Of a stretch of DNA of 64,000 nucleotides, positions 35,862 through 47,945 are shown in pieces. The stretch's first letter is position 1; the number at the start of each line of letters is the position of its first letter. The notes under the pieces are model-generated. The model made no database searches. It was given only the letters and a program-made list of their open reading frames with translations, and had not been told where the DNA came from. A program made the position numbers and the translations under genes. Source of the stretch: Limonium bicolor (lineage: Eukaryota > Streptophyta > Magnoliopsida > Caryophyllales > Plumbaginaceae); assembly GCA_023374045.1 (NCBI GenBank), contig CM041777.1, positions 478,307,594 to 478,371,593 of the forward strand, given 5' to 3'.

Positions 35862-36232
35862 GACCGAACTTGCGACCGGACTTGAAGTAGGAAAAATCGG
35901 CGAAGATACAGACGGGAAAGAGACTGGCGACCGGACTTGCGACCGGACTTGCAAGTTCGGTCGACCAGAAAAATTCTCCCGTCTGTAACCTACTGGAATC
36001 GACCAGACATGCAAGTTCGGTCGGCCAGAAAAATTTCCGTCGAGCAAGCTACTGGAATGGACCGACCGGACTTGCAATGTCGGTCGGGCTAAAATTTTTC
36101 CGTTAAGTAACTTACTGGAATGGACCGACCTTGGGACCGGACTTGCAAGGTCGGTCGGCCCTGGAATTTTCACCCGATGTAACCTACTGACTCGGACCGA
36201 ACTTGCAAGGTCGATCGCAAGTTCGGTCGGGT
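35862..36232 (+). repeat. family A palindromic array, A2 3' LTR (partly collapsed)
   Basis: Compared with the 5' LTR, several units have lost one palindrome arm. For example, the fourth unit reads GACCGACCGGACTTGC with the intervening TTGCGACC gone. It is about 30 bp shorter overall. Confidence 0.8.
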
Positions 36233-37120
36233 CAAACTTACAAAAAAAAAACTATAAGACTATGGTTAGTATATGTATGTATGTATATGTATACCCACCT
36301 ATACATACGTGCATATATGTGTAAGTAAACCATTGTTAGTAATTAAAAGTAAGTAATAAAATGTAAGTATAGGAATGTGAAGACCTAGTAAGTATGATTA
36401 GGAAGCGTAAGGGAACCAAATTAAGTTAATGATAGTTAGATTAATTATTCGGTTGTATGTATATCATAGTGAAATACCCGTAAAAATATATACATATATA
36501 TAATACATTATTTGTATACGTTGTAAATCATTAAGTGTCTTTCTCTTTGCTTGTTCACTCAATATTTATATTTAACGCTTTGCGGTGTTATTGATTATAC
36601 TTATTATTTTGTTTGTTAAGGTTTGATAATTTTAATATGTTTTAATCAAACATATTTTGTCATAGTAGCTATTTATCATTATACAGACTTGTAAGAGATT
36701 TGTATATATATTTGACAAAACTCGGATGAGTATATTTATGTTTTGGAAAAGAAAATGTGTATATGAAAATATTGAATTAGTAGTCAATTGGCTTGTTTTT
36801 CTTAATGTCTTGGATTTGATTTTTATATTCAGTTGCGGCATTATTTCTCTAAACCTTTTTATTTTATATTTTGGTAAAATCTTTGGTGTTACAAAATGAA
36901 CACCCTTATAATTTAGTATCCTATTATTTGGAATATATGATTTTCTTATTACTACTTAATCGGTATATTTGAATTATTATAATGGATTTTATTGTTAAAT
37001 TAAATACGTATGGAAACTATTCTATTTTTATATTAAATTAGTGGACATTGAGAATAGTGATAAATACAGATTTTATTTTTATGAGAGATATATTAATAAT
37101 TAAGGGGTATTTGTACTGCA

Positions 37121-37128
37121 TATAAAAG
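37121..37128 (+). promoter_or_regulatory. TATA box, C 5' LTR (TATAAAAG)
   Basis: TATAAAAG preceded by CTGCA, about 650 bp into the LTR. The 3' LTR copy is at 41426-41433. Confidence 0.6.
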
Positions 37129-38231
37129 AGTGATCTAAACCCTAGAAATCTTATATATGTGCGCCGTCTGTTCCTTGTTTTATCTTCTCACGCTTGAGTT
37201 GTTTCTTGTCTTCTCCTGATCTCTTTTACCCTCTCGACAATAGAACTCTCATACCAATCTCTTTCAATTTCCTACCCTGTTCCAAGTCCCGGCCTTCATC
37301 TTCTACTCTGGCCGTGAATACAACAGTCTGCCTCTGTATGATTTTGCACGCCTGGAGATGGGCCAAGTAGGAATAGTGCAGCTAGTTCCGATGACTTTAA
37401 ATAAAAGCTAACAGCAGCCACAGTACCACTAATTCCCCTCTTTCCCGATTCAAGCCATTGCCTACAGCTACCACACGGTACTTCAATTTTTTTTATTTGT
37501 CATTCGAGTCGGCAAGCTTCCCTAATGAATTAATATTTTAATTACGTCATTAATGGAAGAACATTGTACGTAACTTCATGGCTATATTTGATACTATTCA
37601 TACTTTTCATGTGCATAAATGTTTTTTATGTGCATATGCTTTATCTTGCAAGCGTCTGAGTGATATTTTATATACTGTTTCATATATAGCACAGTACGGT
37701 TCGTAGTTAATGTGTAATTAAGACGCTAATAATTATCAAATGATTGTTATGGCATTTAAGCATGGGTATAGTGTAGATTTGAGTGTGTACGTGTGTATAT
37801 TTTACTGCTTAATAGGTTTGTGTTAGTAAATAATTATTATTCGTCAATATAAAATTTAGGTAGTCTAGAGTTAGATTAATTAATTTATGTCAAAGTTAAA
37901 ATTCGATATGTTGTTCTAGGGTTATTTCACGTAACAGTTATTTTGGCTAACGATATTAATTTTAAAGTCTATAGAATAATATTCATGGTGGTTCCGAGTA
38001 ATTTTTTTTGACAATTAAGAGGACTATAGAATAAACGTATTTATTATTTTACTAGCAACACGATTTATTAGAGTGGTCGGTGGTGACATTGCTATTTGTA
38101 TTTTAATCATAGGATGTTGAGATACCTTGGTGTATCATTGGGTGACTAGTTTGGAAGGATCTTGTCTACTGTCGTTCTAACGATTGATTGCGATGGATTG
38201 TTGTGAATGCCTGCTTAAGCGTGAATTCCAG

Positions 38232-38831
38232 GTAAACCTTGTGTTCATCTAATTTACCTTGTGATTGTCGTGTGGTATTTTGATGTTTATTGTATTGATT
38301 GTGGATGTGGAAGTTGTGCTTATATTGTTGACATTATACTTATGGTATGAAATATTTGAATGATTGAGAATTTGGGTATTAATGGTTGACTATTATATTC
38401 TGGATTTGATGGGAGGTTGATTAATTGGAAAGGCCTTTGGCTAATTTATATATTTTGGCGCTGTTGAGTCTCAGACCGCAGCTAAGCTCTATGATCTACT
38501 CCATGTCAGAAAAACTTTTGGGGGTGTGCACACTTAAGGACTTAGAGTGAGGGTGAACTGGATCGGTCCCAACTCTGTTGTGGTACCAATTATTGGAATT
38601 TATGAATTGTGGAACTTTGGTGACTCCCGTCATTCCAGAATTTGGATTGTGATATTGTTGGTTGGTGATTGAATTGATTCTTAATGCTATTGTTTGATTT
38701 GTTATGTGGTTATGGATGTTTATTGTACTCAAATGAGTTTTCAAAATGTATTTGACAGGTGTTGCAGGTTTACTCAGTTTCTCTGATTTGCGCGGTCCTT
38801 TCTTGTGTGTTGTTATGTTTTCTGACCGCAG
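38232..38831 (+). other. candidate intron within C 5' LTR
   Basis: Donor CCAG/GTAAACC; acceptor TTTTCTGACCGCAG/GTAATG. It lies at the position equivalent to the candidate introns of families A and B. Confidence 0.35.
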
Positions 38832-39023
38832 GTAATGAAACTGACCTGGATGTAAAGCGTGAGAGTTGGGTTTGGGAATTGACATAGACTCCACTCAATT
38901 CTTTTAAATTATTTAGATGGTTATAGCTTTGCGTTGAAGGTTTGAAATTTAGTTTGAGATGTAATTACTTTTTATCTTCATTTATTTTCCGGTTAAGGTT
39001 GAAGTTTTTATATTTAGCCTTAG

Positions 39024-39043
39024 CACTCACTAGGTGGTGAGTG
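39024..39043 (+). other. LTR-end hairpin, element C
   Basis: Arms CACTCAC and GTGAGTG around TAGGTG, 118 bp before the LTR end. The second LTR has the same arms with a 7-base loop at 43335-43355. Confidence 0.6.
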
Positions 39044-39164
39044 TGGCGGTAACACCCATTAGATTTTTGTCTTCCGCTGCTGAGTAGATGATAGGGAAAG
39101 ATATTTGATTTTAATTTTAACTTCGACCTTAAAAAAAACGGCTAGTTTTTGGGGTGTTACAAAG

Positions 39165-39176
39165 TGGTATCAGAGC
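39165..39176 (+). other. C primer binding site (initiator-Met type)
   Basis: TGGTATCAGAGC three bases after the LTR end, the standard plant initiator-Met primer site. Confidence 0.85.
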
Positions 39177-40750
39177 AATCTACTCTTTAATTGAGCTAAT
39201 TGAAGTGTCTAAATTGGAATTAGGATTAAAATGAAAAAGGGTATGGGTATGAGTTGTGAGGACGTTCTTTGTTGTGACTTCTGTGATGCCCTTGTATGAA
39301 TATTATACTAACTTGGAGGAGGTGAGATGTGATAACAATTAATCTTTTGGTTGATTTGAAATTGCAAATCTGTGTTTTGTTCTTCAGTTGGACTAGGTAG
39401 TCCATTAATTGGATGTATTTGTTTTTCTTGTGTTTTGGATGTGTATATTACGGTTATTGCTTACGTTGAGATTTGTTGGGATCTCTTGTGATGGATATCT
39501 ATGTTAAGATGATGGTCTGGGTAATCTTTGTGCTAAATGTGATAGAGACACTGGTGTCTAGGCAAACTGGAAAATACTCGGAGATGTGTGATAGATCGGG
39601 ATTTATGATCAGTTCTTATTGTTGGTTATTAAATGGTTAATTGTGTCTTGTTTGTAATAGCACCGATTTTACTATTTATTTGAGCTATTGGTGATCAATG
39701 ATTAATTGTGGTTTTGTACTTCGATTTGAGTGGTAATCAGTTAATTTAGAGAAAAAAAATTAGAATGATAATTTGCGAGAGAATTAATCTGGATCACAAA
39801 GTACTGTTATGTTTGTGGATTAAAAAAGAAAGATATAATTATGCCTAGAGGAGTATGTGTAACATCTTTGTGCTTTTAAGGATGGTTGTGTTTTATTTAG
39901 GTCTTAAGATTATAGTTGGGAGCTTATATACAGATCTTGGTTATGCTGGTAAACGATAGTTTATGTTTGAGTCTTTAGCTATTGACCTTTGTATTGGAAA
40001 GTAGATTAACTGGTAAATTGTGACCCTCGGGTTGAATGGTTCTTATATGAAGGTGATGTGAATATTGAAGGTAGAATATTAAACTTTTGAGAATATAAGT
40101 TGAGAAGTATGGATTCAGATAATAATATATATTATATGATTTTAGCAGTGGGGATTGGGTAATAGAGCCATATTGATTTCATGGTTGTTATGAAGATTTT
40201 GGTGTAGATGTGATTGTCGAAGAATGTGGATTTAGTTGAATATTTAAGATGCATAGGAAATCTGATGGATTGATTACGAGTTTAGAATACATATAGAAGT
40301 TCACATTTACACTCTAGAAATAGATCACTTGGAATGAAGAATATAGTTTTGGAGTATGATTTGAAACATTATGAGAAATTTTGAGGCTATACATAGGTTA
40401 TGGGAACTGGAACTAGTTGTTAACGAACAAGTGGGGATAAAATTAAGTTACGAGGTCGTAACTTATTCTTTTAAGGGGGTAGACTGCAACAACCTAAATT
40501 TTGGAAAATCAGCAAGTTAGTTTAGAGTTTAGTCTTGAAATTGATTATTTCATTTAGAGGAGGTGGTTAGAAATGCTTGGAATGAGGTGGATCATTTGGT
40601 GACGTTATAAGTAGTTAAGAGATGAGTTAGAAACTAGTCTTAAAGAAATTTGTTTGAGCAAGGACTTCCATTAGAGCTTTGAGTTAAATATTCATCGTTA
40701 CAGTCAGTGGAGTGTTCTTATATTACATCCAACTTCGGGGACGAAGCTTT
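39177..40750 (+). mobile_element. C internal region, non-coding
   Basis: About 1.6 kb, AT-rich, no domain motifs. It ends with GGGGACGAAGCTTTCTTTTAAGGGGG, the usual 3' tail and polypurine tract of plant Ty3/gypsy elements. Confidence 0.75.
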
Positions 40751-40755
40751 CTTTT

Positions 40756-40768
40756 AAGGGGGTGATAA
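40756..40768 (+). other. C polypurine tract
   Basis: AAGGGGGTGATAA directly before the 3' LTR. Confidence 0.75.
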
Positions 40769-43475
40769 TGAAATACCCGTAAAAATATAATACATATATA
40801 TATATACATTATTTGTATACGTTGTAAATCATTAAGTGTCTTTCTCTTTGCTTGTTCACTCAATATTTATATTTAACGCTTTGCGGTGTTATTGATTATA
40901 ATTATTATTTTGTTTGTTAAGGTTTGATAATTTTAATATGTTATTAATCAAACATATTTTGTCATAGTAGCTATTTTATCATTATACAGACTTGTAAGAG
41001 ATTTGTATATATATTTGACAAAACTCGGATGAGTATATTTATGTTTTGGAAAAGAAAATGTGTATATGAAAATATTGAATTAGTAGTCAATTGGCTTGTT
41101 TTTCTTAATGTCTTGGATTTGATTTTTATATTCAGTTGCGGCATTATTTCTCTAAACCTTTTTATTTTATATTTTGGTAAAATCTTTGGTGTTACAAAAT
41201 GAACACCCTTATAATTTAGTATCCTATTATTTGGAAATATATGATTTTCTTATTACTACTTAATCGGTATATTTGAATTATTATAATGGATTTTTATTGT
41301 TAAATTAAATACGTATGGAAACTATTCTAGTTTTATATTAAATTAGTGGACATTGAGAATAGTGATAAATACAGATTTTATTTTTATGAGAGATATATTA
41401 ATAATTAAGGGGTATTTGTACTGCATATAAAAGAGTGACCTAAACCCTAGAAATCTTATATATGTGCGCCGTCTGTTCCTTGTTTTATCTTCTCACGCTT
41501 GAGTTGTTTCTTCTCCTGATTTCTCTTTTACCCTCTCGACAATAGAACTCTCATACCAATCTCTTTCAATTTCCTACCCTGTTCCAAGTCCCGGCCTTCA
41601 TCTTCTACTCTGGCCGTGAATACAACAGTCTGCCTCTGTATTATGGTTTTGCACGCCTGGAGATGGGCCAAGTAGGAATAAGTGCAGCTAGTTCCGATGA
41701 CTTTAAATAAAAGCTAACAGCAGCCACAGTACCACTAATTCCCCCTTTCCCGATTCAAGCCATTGCCTACAGCTACCACACGGTACTTCAATTTTATTTT
41801 ATTTGTCATTCGAGTCGGCAAGCTTCCCTAATGAATTAATATTTTAATTACGTCATTAATGGAAGAACATGTTGTACGTAACTTCATGGCTATATTTGAT
41901 ACTATTCATTACTTTTCATGTGCATAAATGTTTATTTTATGTGCATATGCTTTATCTTGCAAGCGTCTGAGTGATATTTTATATACTGTTTCATTATAGC
42001 ACAGTACGGTTCGTAGTTAATGTGTAATTAAGACGCTAATAATTATCAAATGATTGTTATGGCATTTAAGCATGGGTATAGTGTAGATTTGAGTGTGTAC
42101 GTGTGTATATTTTACTGCTTAATAGGTTTGTGTTAGTAAATAATTATTATTCGTCAATATAAAATTTAGGTAGTCTAGAGTTAGATTAATTAATTTATGT
42201 CAAAGTTAAAATTCGATATGTTGTTCTAGGGTTATTTCACGTAACAGTTATTTTGGCTAACGATATTAATTTTAAAGTCTATAGAATAATATTCATGGTG
42301 GTTCCGAGTAATTTTTTTTGACAATTAAGAGGACTATAGAATAAACGTATTTATTATTTTACTAGCAACACGATTTATTAGAGTGGTCGGTGGTGACATT
42401 GCTATTTGTATTTTAATCATAGGATGTTGAGATCCTTGGTGTATCATTGGGTGACTAGTTTGGAAGGATCTTGTCTACTGTCGTTCTAACGATTGATTGC
42501 GATGGATTGTTGTGAATGCCTGCTTAAGCGTGAATTCCAGGTAAACCTGTGTTCATCTATTTACCTTGTGATTGTCGTGTGGTATTTTGATTTTATTGTA
42601 TTGATTGTGGATGTGGAAGTTGTGCTTATATTGTTGCATTATACTTATGGTATGAATATTTGAGATGATTGAGAATTTGGGTATTATTATTGACTATTTA
42701 TTCTGGATTGATGGGAGTTGATATTGGAATTGGAAAGGCCTTTGGCTAATTTATATATTTTGGCGCTGTTGAGTCTCAGACCGCAGCTAAGCTCTATGAT
42801 CTACTCCATTAGTCAGAAAAACTTTTGGGGGGTGTGCACACTTAAGGACTTAGAGTGAGGGTGAACTGGATCGGTCCCAACTCTGTTGTGGTACCAATTA
42901 TTGGAATTTATGAATTGTGGAACTTTGGTGACTCCCGTCATTCCAGAATTTGGATTGTGATATTGTTGGTTGGTGATTGAATTGATTCTTAATGCTATTG
43001 TTTGATTTGTTATGTGGTTATGGATGTTTATTGTACTCAAATGAGTTTTCAAAATGTATTTGACGAGGTGTTGCAGGGTTTACTCAGTTTCTCTGATTTG
43101 CGCGGTCCTTTCTTGTGTGTTGTTATGTTTTCTGACCGCAGGTAATGAAACTGACCTGGATGTAAAGCGTGAGAGTTGGGTTTGGGAATTGACATAGACT
43201 CCACCTCAATTCTTTTAAATTATTTAGATGGTTATAGCTTTGCGTTGAAGGTTTGAAATTTAGTTTGAGATGTAATTACTTTTTATCTTCATTTATTTTC
43301 CGGTTAAGGTTGAAGTTTTTATATTTAGCCTTAGCACTCACTAGGTTGGTGAGTGTGGCGGTAACACCCATTAGATTTTTGTCTTCCGCTGCTGAGTAGA
43401 TGATAGGGAAAAGATATTTGATTTTAATTTTAACTTCGACCTTAAAAAAAAACGGCTAGTTTTTGGGGTGTTACA
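40769..43475 (+). repeat. C 3' LTR
   Basis: 2,707 bp, matching 36470-39161 with scattered small indels and few substitutions. Confidence 0.9.
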
Positions 43476-44895
43476 CATAGGATTTGAATTGTGAATACCG
43501 GAGGAACGTTGGGATACAAGTACAACGGTGAAAGGTATGATCTCTTCATGCCCTGTATCCTAATCTGGTTACCCCGATTTTGTGCTTATATTTGACCACC
43601 TAAATAAGATAAATGCATGAATCGGACTATATTGCACTTACCTGTGCTTGACTTATGTTGTGCTTGATATTATTGTCTTGAGCACTAGTTGGTATAATTC
43701 ATGAAATATGAATGATGATGAAGTGTATCATATTTGTAGTGTACTTGTATATTGTAATGTATTTGTATGTAAGTGTATATGGTATTGTATTATTGTGGCT
43801 TGAATGTTGACTTCTGCTAATTCCTAACTACCTAACTCCTAACTTAAGTGAGTAAACCGGAATGAGTAGAAGTCCGATATAGCTTCGGCCACGCGTGAGG
43901 ATGCGGATCACAAGAGGTTGGCTGCAAATCCTGACTCTTAAAACTGGTCCGCGGGCCCAAATCCCTTAAATGGGTAGCATCCGGATTGGTGAGTCAAGTA
44001 AATCCCGGAGGTGGGACGGAGTAGTCCCCAGGGCCGGAGGTCCCGACGACTTAACTTGAGTAAGAGTAAGAGTAAGTAAGTATGGATCCGTAAGTATGTA
44101 TGAGTATGTATGCGTATGTATGAAGTAACGAGTAAAAGAGTAATCTCCACCCGATTAACCCGGGTGGACCAATGAAGCTAACAATATTGTATATTGTGCA
44201 TGAGATGTGTATGTGTAATTCGGAAAGAGGTAAGTATGTATTGGTTGGTTTATATTGTATTCCTGTATGAAATGAATTGTATGTATGTACGTTGTGTGAG
44301 TATTATTGTATCGTGTATAAGAGCAGTATGCATGTATGTTTGTATGAAAACGAACCGCATGTATTCGACCAAGTGGTCGGCGTACCCTCACTAGTACGCG
44401 GGGTATGCGGTTATCATGCTCGGCGAAAGCTGACCCCTTCGGGGACATTTTTTTAGTGTGCAGGTACCCGAAGCGAATATGGTCAAGGAAGAGACCGGAG
44501 GCACACCCTTGTACTTAGAAAGTAAGTAGTTGTGAGAAAATGGGTAGATGTAGACTCCTAGAGAGTATGTATGAACTTGGAGGTGACATTATAAATGTAT
44601 AAGGATCCTAGTAGACTCGGTGAAGTATATTGTATTGTATGGATTGAAGAGGAGTAAGTACTGAATGGAGTATTGTTGTAATTGATTGATGAATGGAGTA
44701 TGTATTCTAGATGCGTAGTACTCGGGATTCCGGTCCATCAGACCGATGCTGTATGTAGAGGTAGTAGCCTTGTTAGTCACGTGGGTGACTAACGGCATTG
44801 TATCACCCATTGTATGTAAGTATATTTCCGCTGCGTGTATCTGATATGTATGGAGATTGGACGGTAAGCGCTGTACTAATGGTAGGGGTGTTACA
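43476..44895 (+). repeat. A2 3' LTR, second part
   Basis: Resumes at the second CATAG exactly where the 5' LTR reads CATAGGATTTG, and ends GGGGTGTTACA at 44895. Its end hairpin is at 44772-44793. Confidence 0.9.
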
Positions 44896-44906
44896 AATGA
44901 TCTCGG

Positions 44907-45731
44907 CACGGCTGTCATAGATTTGGGTGCTTCTCCTATCCTTGGAGATTCCCATTCATTCGCTTTATGCTTTTCTTTGTTTCTCATTCCCACACATTTG
45001 TTGTGGTTACTCAGCCTTAGCTTGTTTAGGCACTACTCTCGTAGCCCTATCGGTTCATATCCCGTGGATATTCTTGTAGCTGCGTAAGCTATGTCAGCCA
45101 TGTATTATAACCTTTTGGCATCGTAGTTTTGGAGTTAATCACGCCTGACTATGTCTCCAGTCAGTTGGTATACCTCGGTGGTATTACCTAGCTACTACTG
45201 TCCCGCAGACTTGTGTCTCGGGTTCCATTACTATTCCCTTTCCATTTCATTGCACGACTAGTGCTTCTTTCCTGTTGTTGGTTGACTAGCTGGGTTTCGC
45301 GACTGCTAAGCATGTCGCCCCATGCTGTTGTAAGTTGTAGCCTCCTCGCGGTTGGAGTGCTCATTCCACCGCTATTAGGTGCGGGTATTGTTATTCAACC
45401 GGGAATCATCTCCGGAACTTCCAATTCTTGGAATCTACCATATGTCGGGTTCTTTCCTTTTATAGGAATATCTCACTATTGCCAGGTCGGATTTTCCCGA
45501 ATATGAGAGGACTTCCCTTCTCTCTGGCGTCCTTTTCCAAGTTATACAATGGAGAATGCGGTGGGCGGGACTGGTATTGTAGGTATCCGGTACACCCCGG
45601 TGATTCCTAACTAGCGTATTTCTAACGCTATCACTCAGCCCTTAGCCCTAAGCTTCCAATTCCTAACTCGGTATTTCCTAAGCTCGGTATTTCCAGTCAT
45701 CAGAGCGATACTTCGCTCTGATATCACTTTT
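44907..45731 (-). mobile_element. A1 internal region, 5' part (non-coding)
   Basis: Continues A1 on the far side of A2. From GGCTGTCATAG at 44910 it matches, reversed, the A2 interior from about 28820 back to 27990. About 60 bp expected between the two A1 halves are missing at the A2 insertion. Confidence 0.75.
45705..45731 (-). other. A1 primer binding site region with hairpin
   Basis: The minus strand reads AAAAGTGATATCAGAGCGAAG after the LTR. TATCAGAGC matches the initiator-Met tRNA primer site (TGGTATCAGAGC in element C), and ATCAGAGCGA pairs with TCGCTCTGAT around AGTA. Confidence 0.65.
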
Positions 45732-45834
45732 TGCAACACCCCTACCATTAATACAGTCATTACCGTCCAATCTCCTCGTGCTTCCAGAGTCACGCAGCGG
45801 ATACATACTTACATACATCTGGTGATACAGTGCC

Positions 45835-45856
45835 GCTAGTCACCCACGTGACTAAC
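45835..45856 (-). other. LTR-end hairpin, A1 5' LTR
   Basis: Same sequence and position as 14447-14468. Confidence 0.55.
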
Positions 45857-47550
45857 AAGGCTACTACTTCTACATACAGCATCGGTCTGATGGACCGGAA
45901 TGTCCGAGTACTACGCAAACACAATACATACTCCCATTACTTACTGAGTACTACAATACTCCATTTGATACAATACTCCATTCAGTACAATACTTCATAA
46001 TTCATTACAAGATAATACACTACACATACCGAGTTTACTGAGCTCCAAATACAAATACGATACCTCCTCAATTCCACGCATACTCATTAAGAGCCTATCC
46101 ACTACCCGTTCCTCACAACTACATACTTGCTACTTACGTAATAGTGTACCCCTTGGTACATTTATACATGCAAGGCTACAAGTCTTATACCATTTACTAC
46201 AATCTACCTTTCATTCCTAGTAATCTAGGCATGTCCACCGGTCTCTTCTGTGACTAGGTCTACTTTGGGTACCTGCACACTAAAAACGTTCCCCCTAGGG
46301 GGTCAGCTTACGCTGAATATGATAACCGCATACCCCGCGTACTAGCGAGGGTACGCCGACCATTTGGTCAAATACATGCAATTCATTTTGCAATACATAC
46401 ATACATACTTACATACTTACATGCTTTCATTCACAATACTACAATACTACACAAGGTATACATACATACGCGCAGTACAATACATGCTTGGAAGACAATA
46501 CAAGTCAACCAATACTTACTTACCTTCTTCCAGAATACACATACACAATACATACTCATTACATACTCGATACGCAATACGGAGATACAATTCTCCAAAC
46601 ATACAAAGGTCCAGTTAGCTTCATTACACACCCGGGTTAATCGGGTGTTCAATACTTTTGCTCCAGGTCAATGACTTACAATAGTCAAGACCAATACACA
46701 TGCAATACTTACTTCTTACATACTTTACTTCCAGTTAAGTCGGTATGACCTCTGGGCAGGGATTACTACATCCCACCACCGGGCTTTAGGGTGGCCCACT
46801 AATCCAGGATGCTACCCATTCAAGGGAATTGGTCCATGGAAAAGATTACAGCCAGGATTCGGATCCAACCTCTTGTGTTTCCTTATCCTCACGCGTGGCC
46901 GAAACTATATCGGACTCTACTCATTCCATTTACTCATTACTCAAGTCAGGAGTTAGATTGTTAGGAATTAGTAGATGTCAATACTTCATTTCCATACATC
47001 CATACAATACACAAGTACACATTACATACACATACCCTTCATTCTCATTCATACATTTCATGAATTATACAAACTAAATGTTCAAGAAGATACAATCAAG
47101 AACAAAATAGTTCAAACACAATTAAGTGCATTAAAATTCCGATTCGTGCATTTATCTTATTGGTGATCACATAAGCACACAAATCGGGGTAACCAGGTTA
47201 GGATACAGAGCATGAAGAAATCATACCGTTCACCGTCGTTTTCGTACTACCGGATTCCTTCAACATTCAACTATTTGATTCCTATACATACATGAAGTTG
47301 TATGATCAATACCAACTTACTCGTCCATTAACACTCCTAATGTATACCTACTACTCCTTTACATTCACACTTGGTTATAAAACCATTCTTTTCCTTATTA
47401 CTCCTTAAACTTGCTTCCTTACTCATTTACTTTCTTTCTTACCATTATTACTTCATTAATGGTGTATTACTACATACATATGCATATATGTGTATAGGCA
47501 TATATATATATGATCTATAATCATAAATAAAACATTTTTTTTTTTGACTC

Positions 47551-47945
47551 GACCGAACTTGCAAGTCCGGTCGCAAGTTCGGTCCAAGTCAGTAGGCTAC
47601 ATCGTGCGAAAATTCCAGGGCCGACCGACCTTGCAAGTCCGGTCCCAAGGTCGGTCCATTCCAGTAAGTTTCTTTCGTGAGAATTTTAGCCCGACCGACC
47701 TTGCAAGTCCGGTCGCAAGGTCGGTACATTCCAGTGGCTTGCATTACGGGAATTTTTCAGGCCGACCGAACTTGCAAGTCCGGTCGCAAGTTCGGTCCAT
47801 TCCAGAAGGTTTCTGACGGGAGAATTTTCTGGTCCGACCGAACTTGCAAGTCCGGTCGCAAGGTCGGTCGATTCCAGAAGGCTTCCCGTCTTTGTAAATC
47901 TGGGCTCGACCGAACTTGCAAGTCCGGTCGCAAGTCCGGTCCGGC
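47551..47945 (-). repeat. family A palindromic array, A1 5' LTR (6 units)
   Basis: Almost base-for-base copy of 16181-16580. The last unit is complete here, while the other LTR has lost about 7 bp of it. Confidence 0.85.

Larger units (their letters stand above)
33668..36469 (+). repeat. A2 3' LTR, first part
   Basis: Matches 23706-26571 but carries many extra single-base deletions, especially 34080-34450. It is interrupted after CATAG by element C. Confidence 0.9.
36470..39161 (+). repeat. C 5' LTR
   Basis: 2,692 bp. TATA box at 37121, candidate intron 38232-38831, end hairpin 39024-39043, TTCCGCTGC 39072-39080. Confidence 0.9.
36470..43475 (+). mobile_element. LTR retroelement C, non-autonomous, inserted in the A2 3' LTR
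   Basis: LTRs 36470-39161 and 40769-43475 start TGAAATACCCG and end GGGGTGTTACA, flanked by a perfect CATAG duplication (36465-36469, 43476-43480). The empty site exists in the A2 5' LTR near 26567. The interior is only 1.6 kb between a perfect TGGTATCAGAGC primer site and an AAGGGGG tract, with no coding region. It is therefore a second non-autonomous family sharing terminal motifs with A and B but with unrelated LTR body and no palindromic array. Confidence 0.9.
23706..44895 (+). mobile_element. LARD-like LTR retroelement A2 (family A), plus strand, inserted in A1
   Basis: LTRs at 23706-27989 and 33668-44895 (the latter split by element C), both starting TGAAATACCC and ending GGGGTGTTACA. 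The 5.7-kb interior lies between an initiator-Met-type primer site and a polypurine tract. It is flanked by AATGAT at 23700-23705 and 44896-44901, a 5-bp duplication shifted by one base or a 6-bp one. The same interior sequence of A1 lies on both sides in opposite orientation, proving one family member inserted in another. No protein-coding domain was found. A2 and A1 are clearly diverged, so they represent two subfamilies. Confidence 0.85.
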
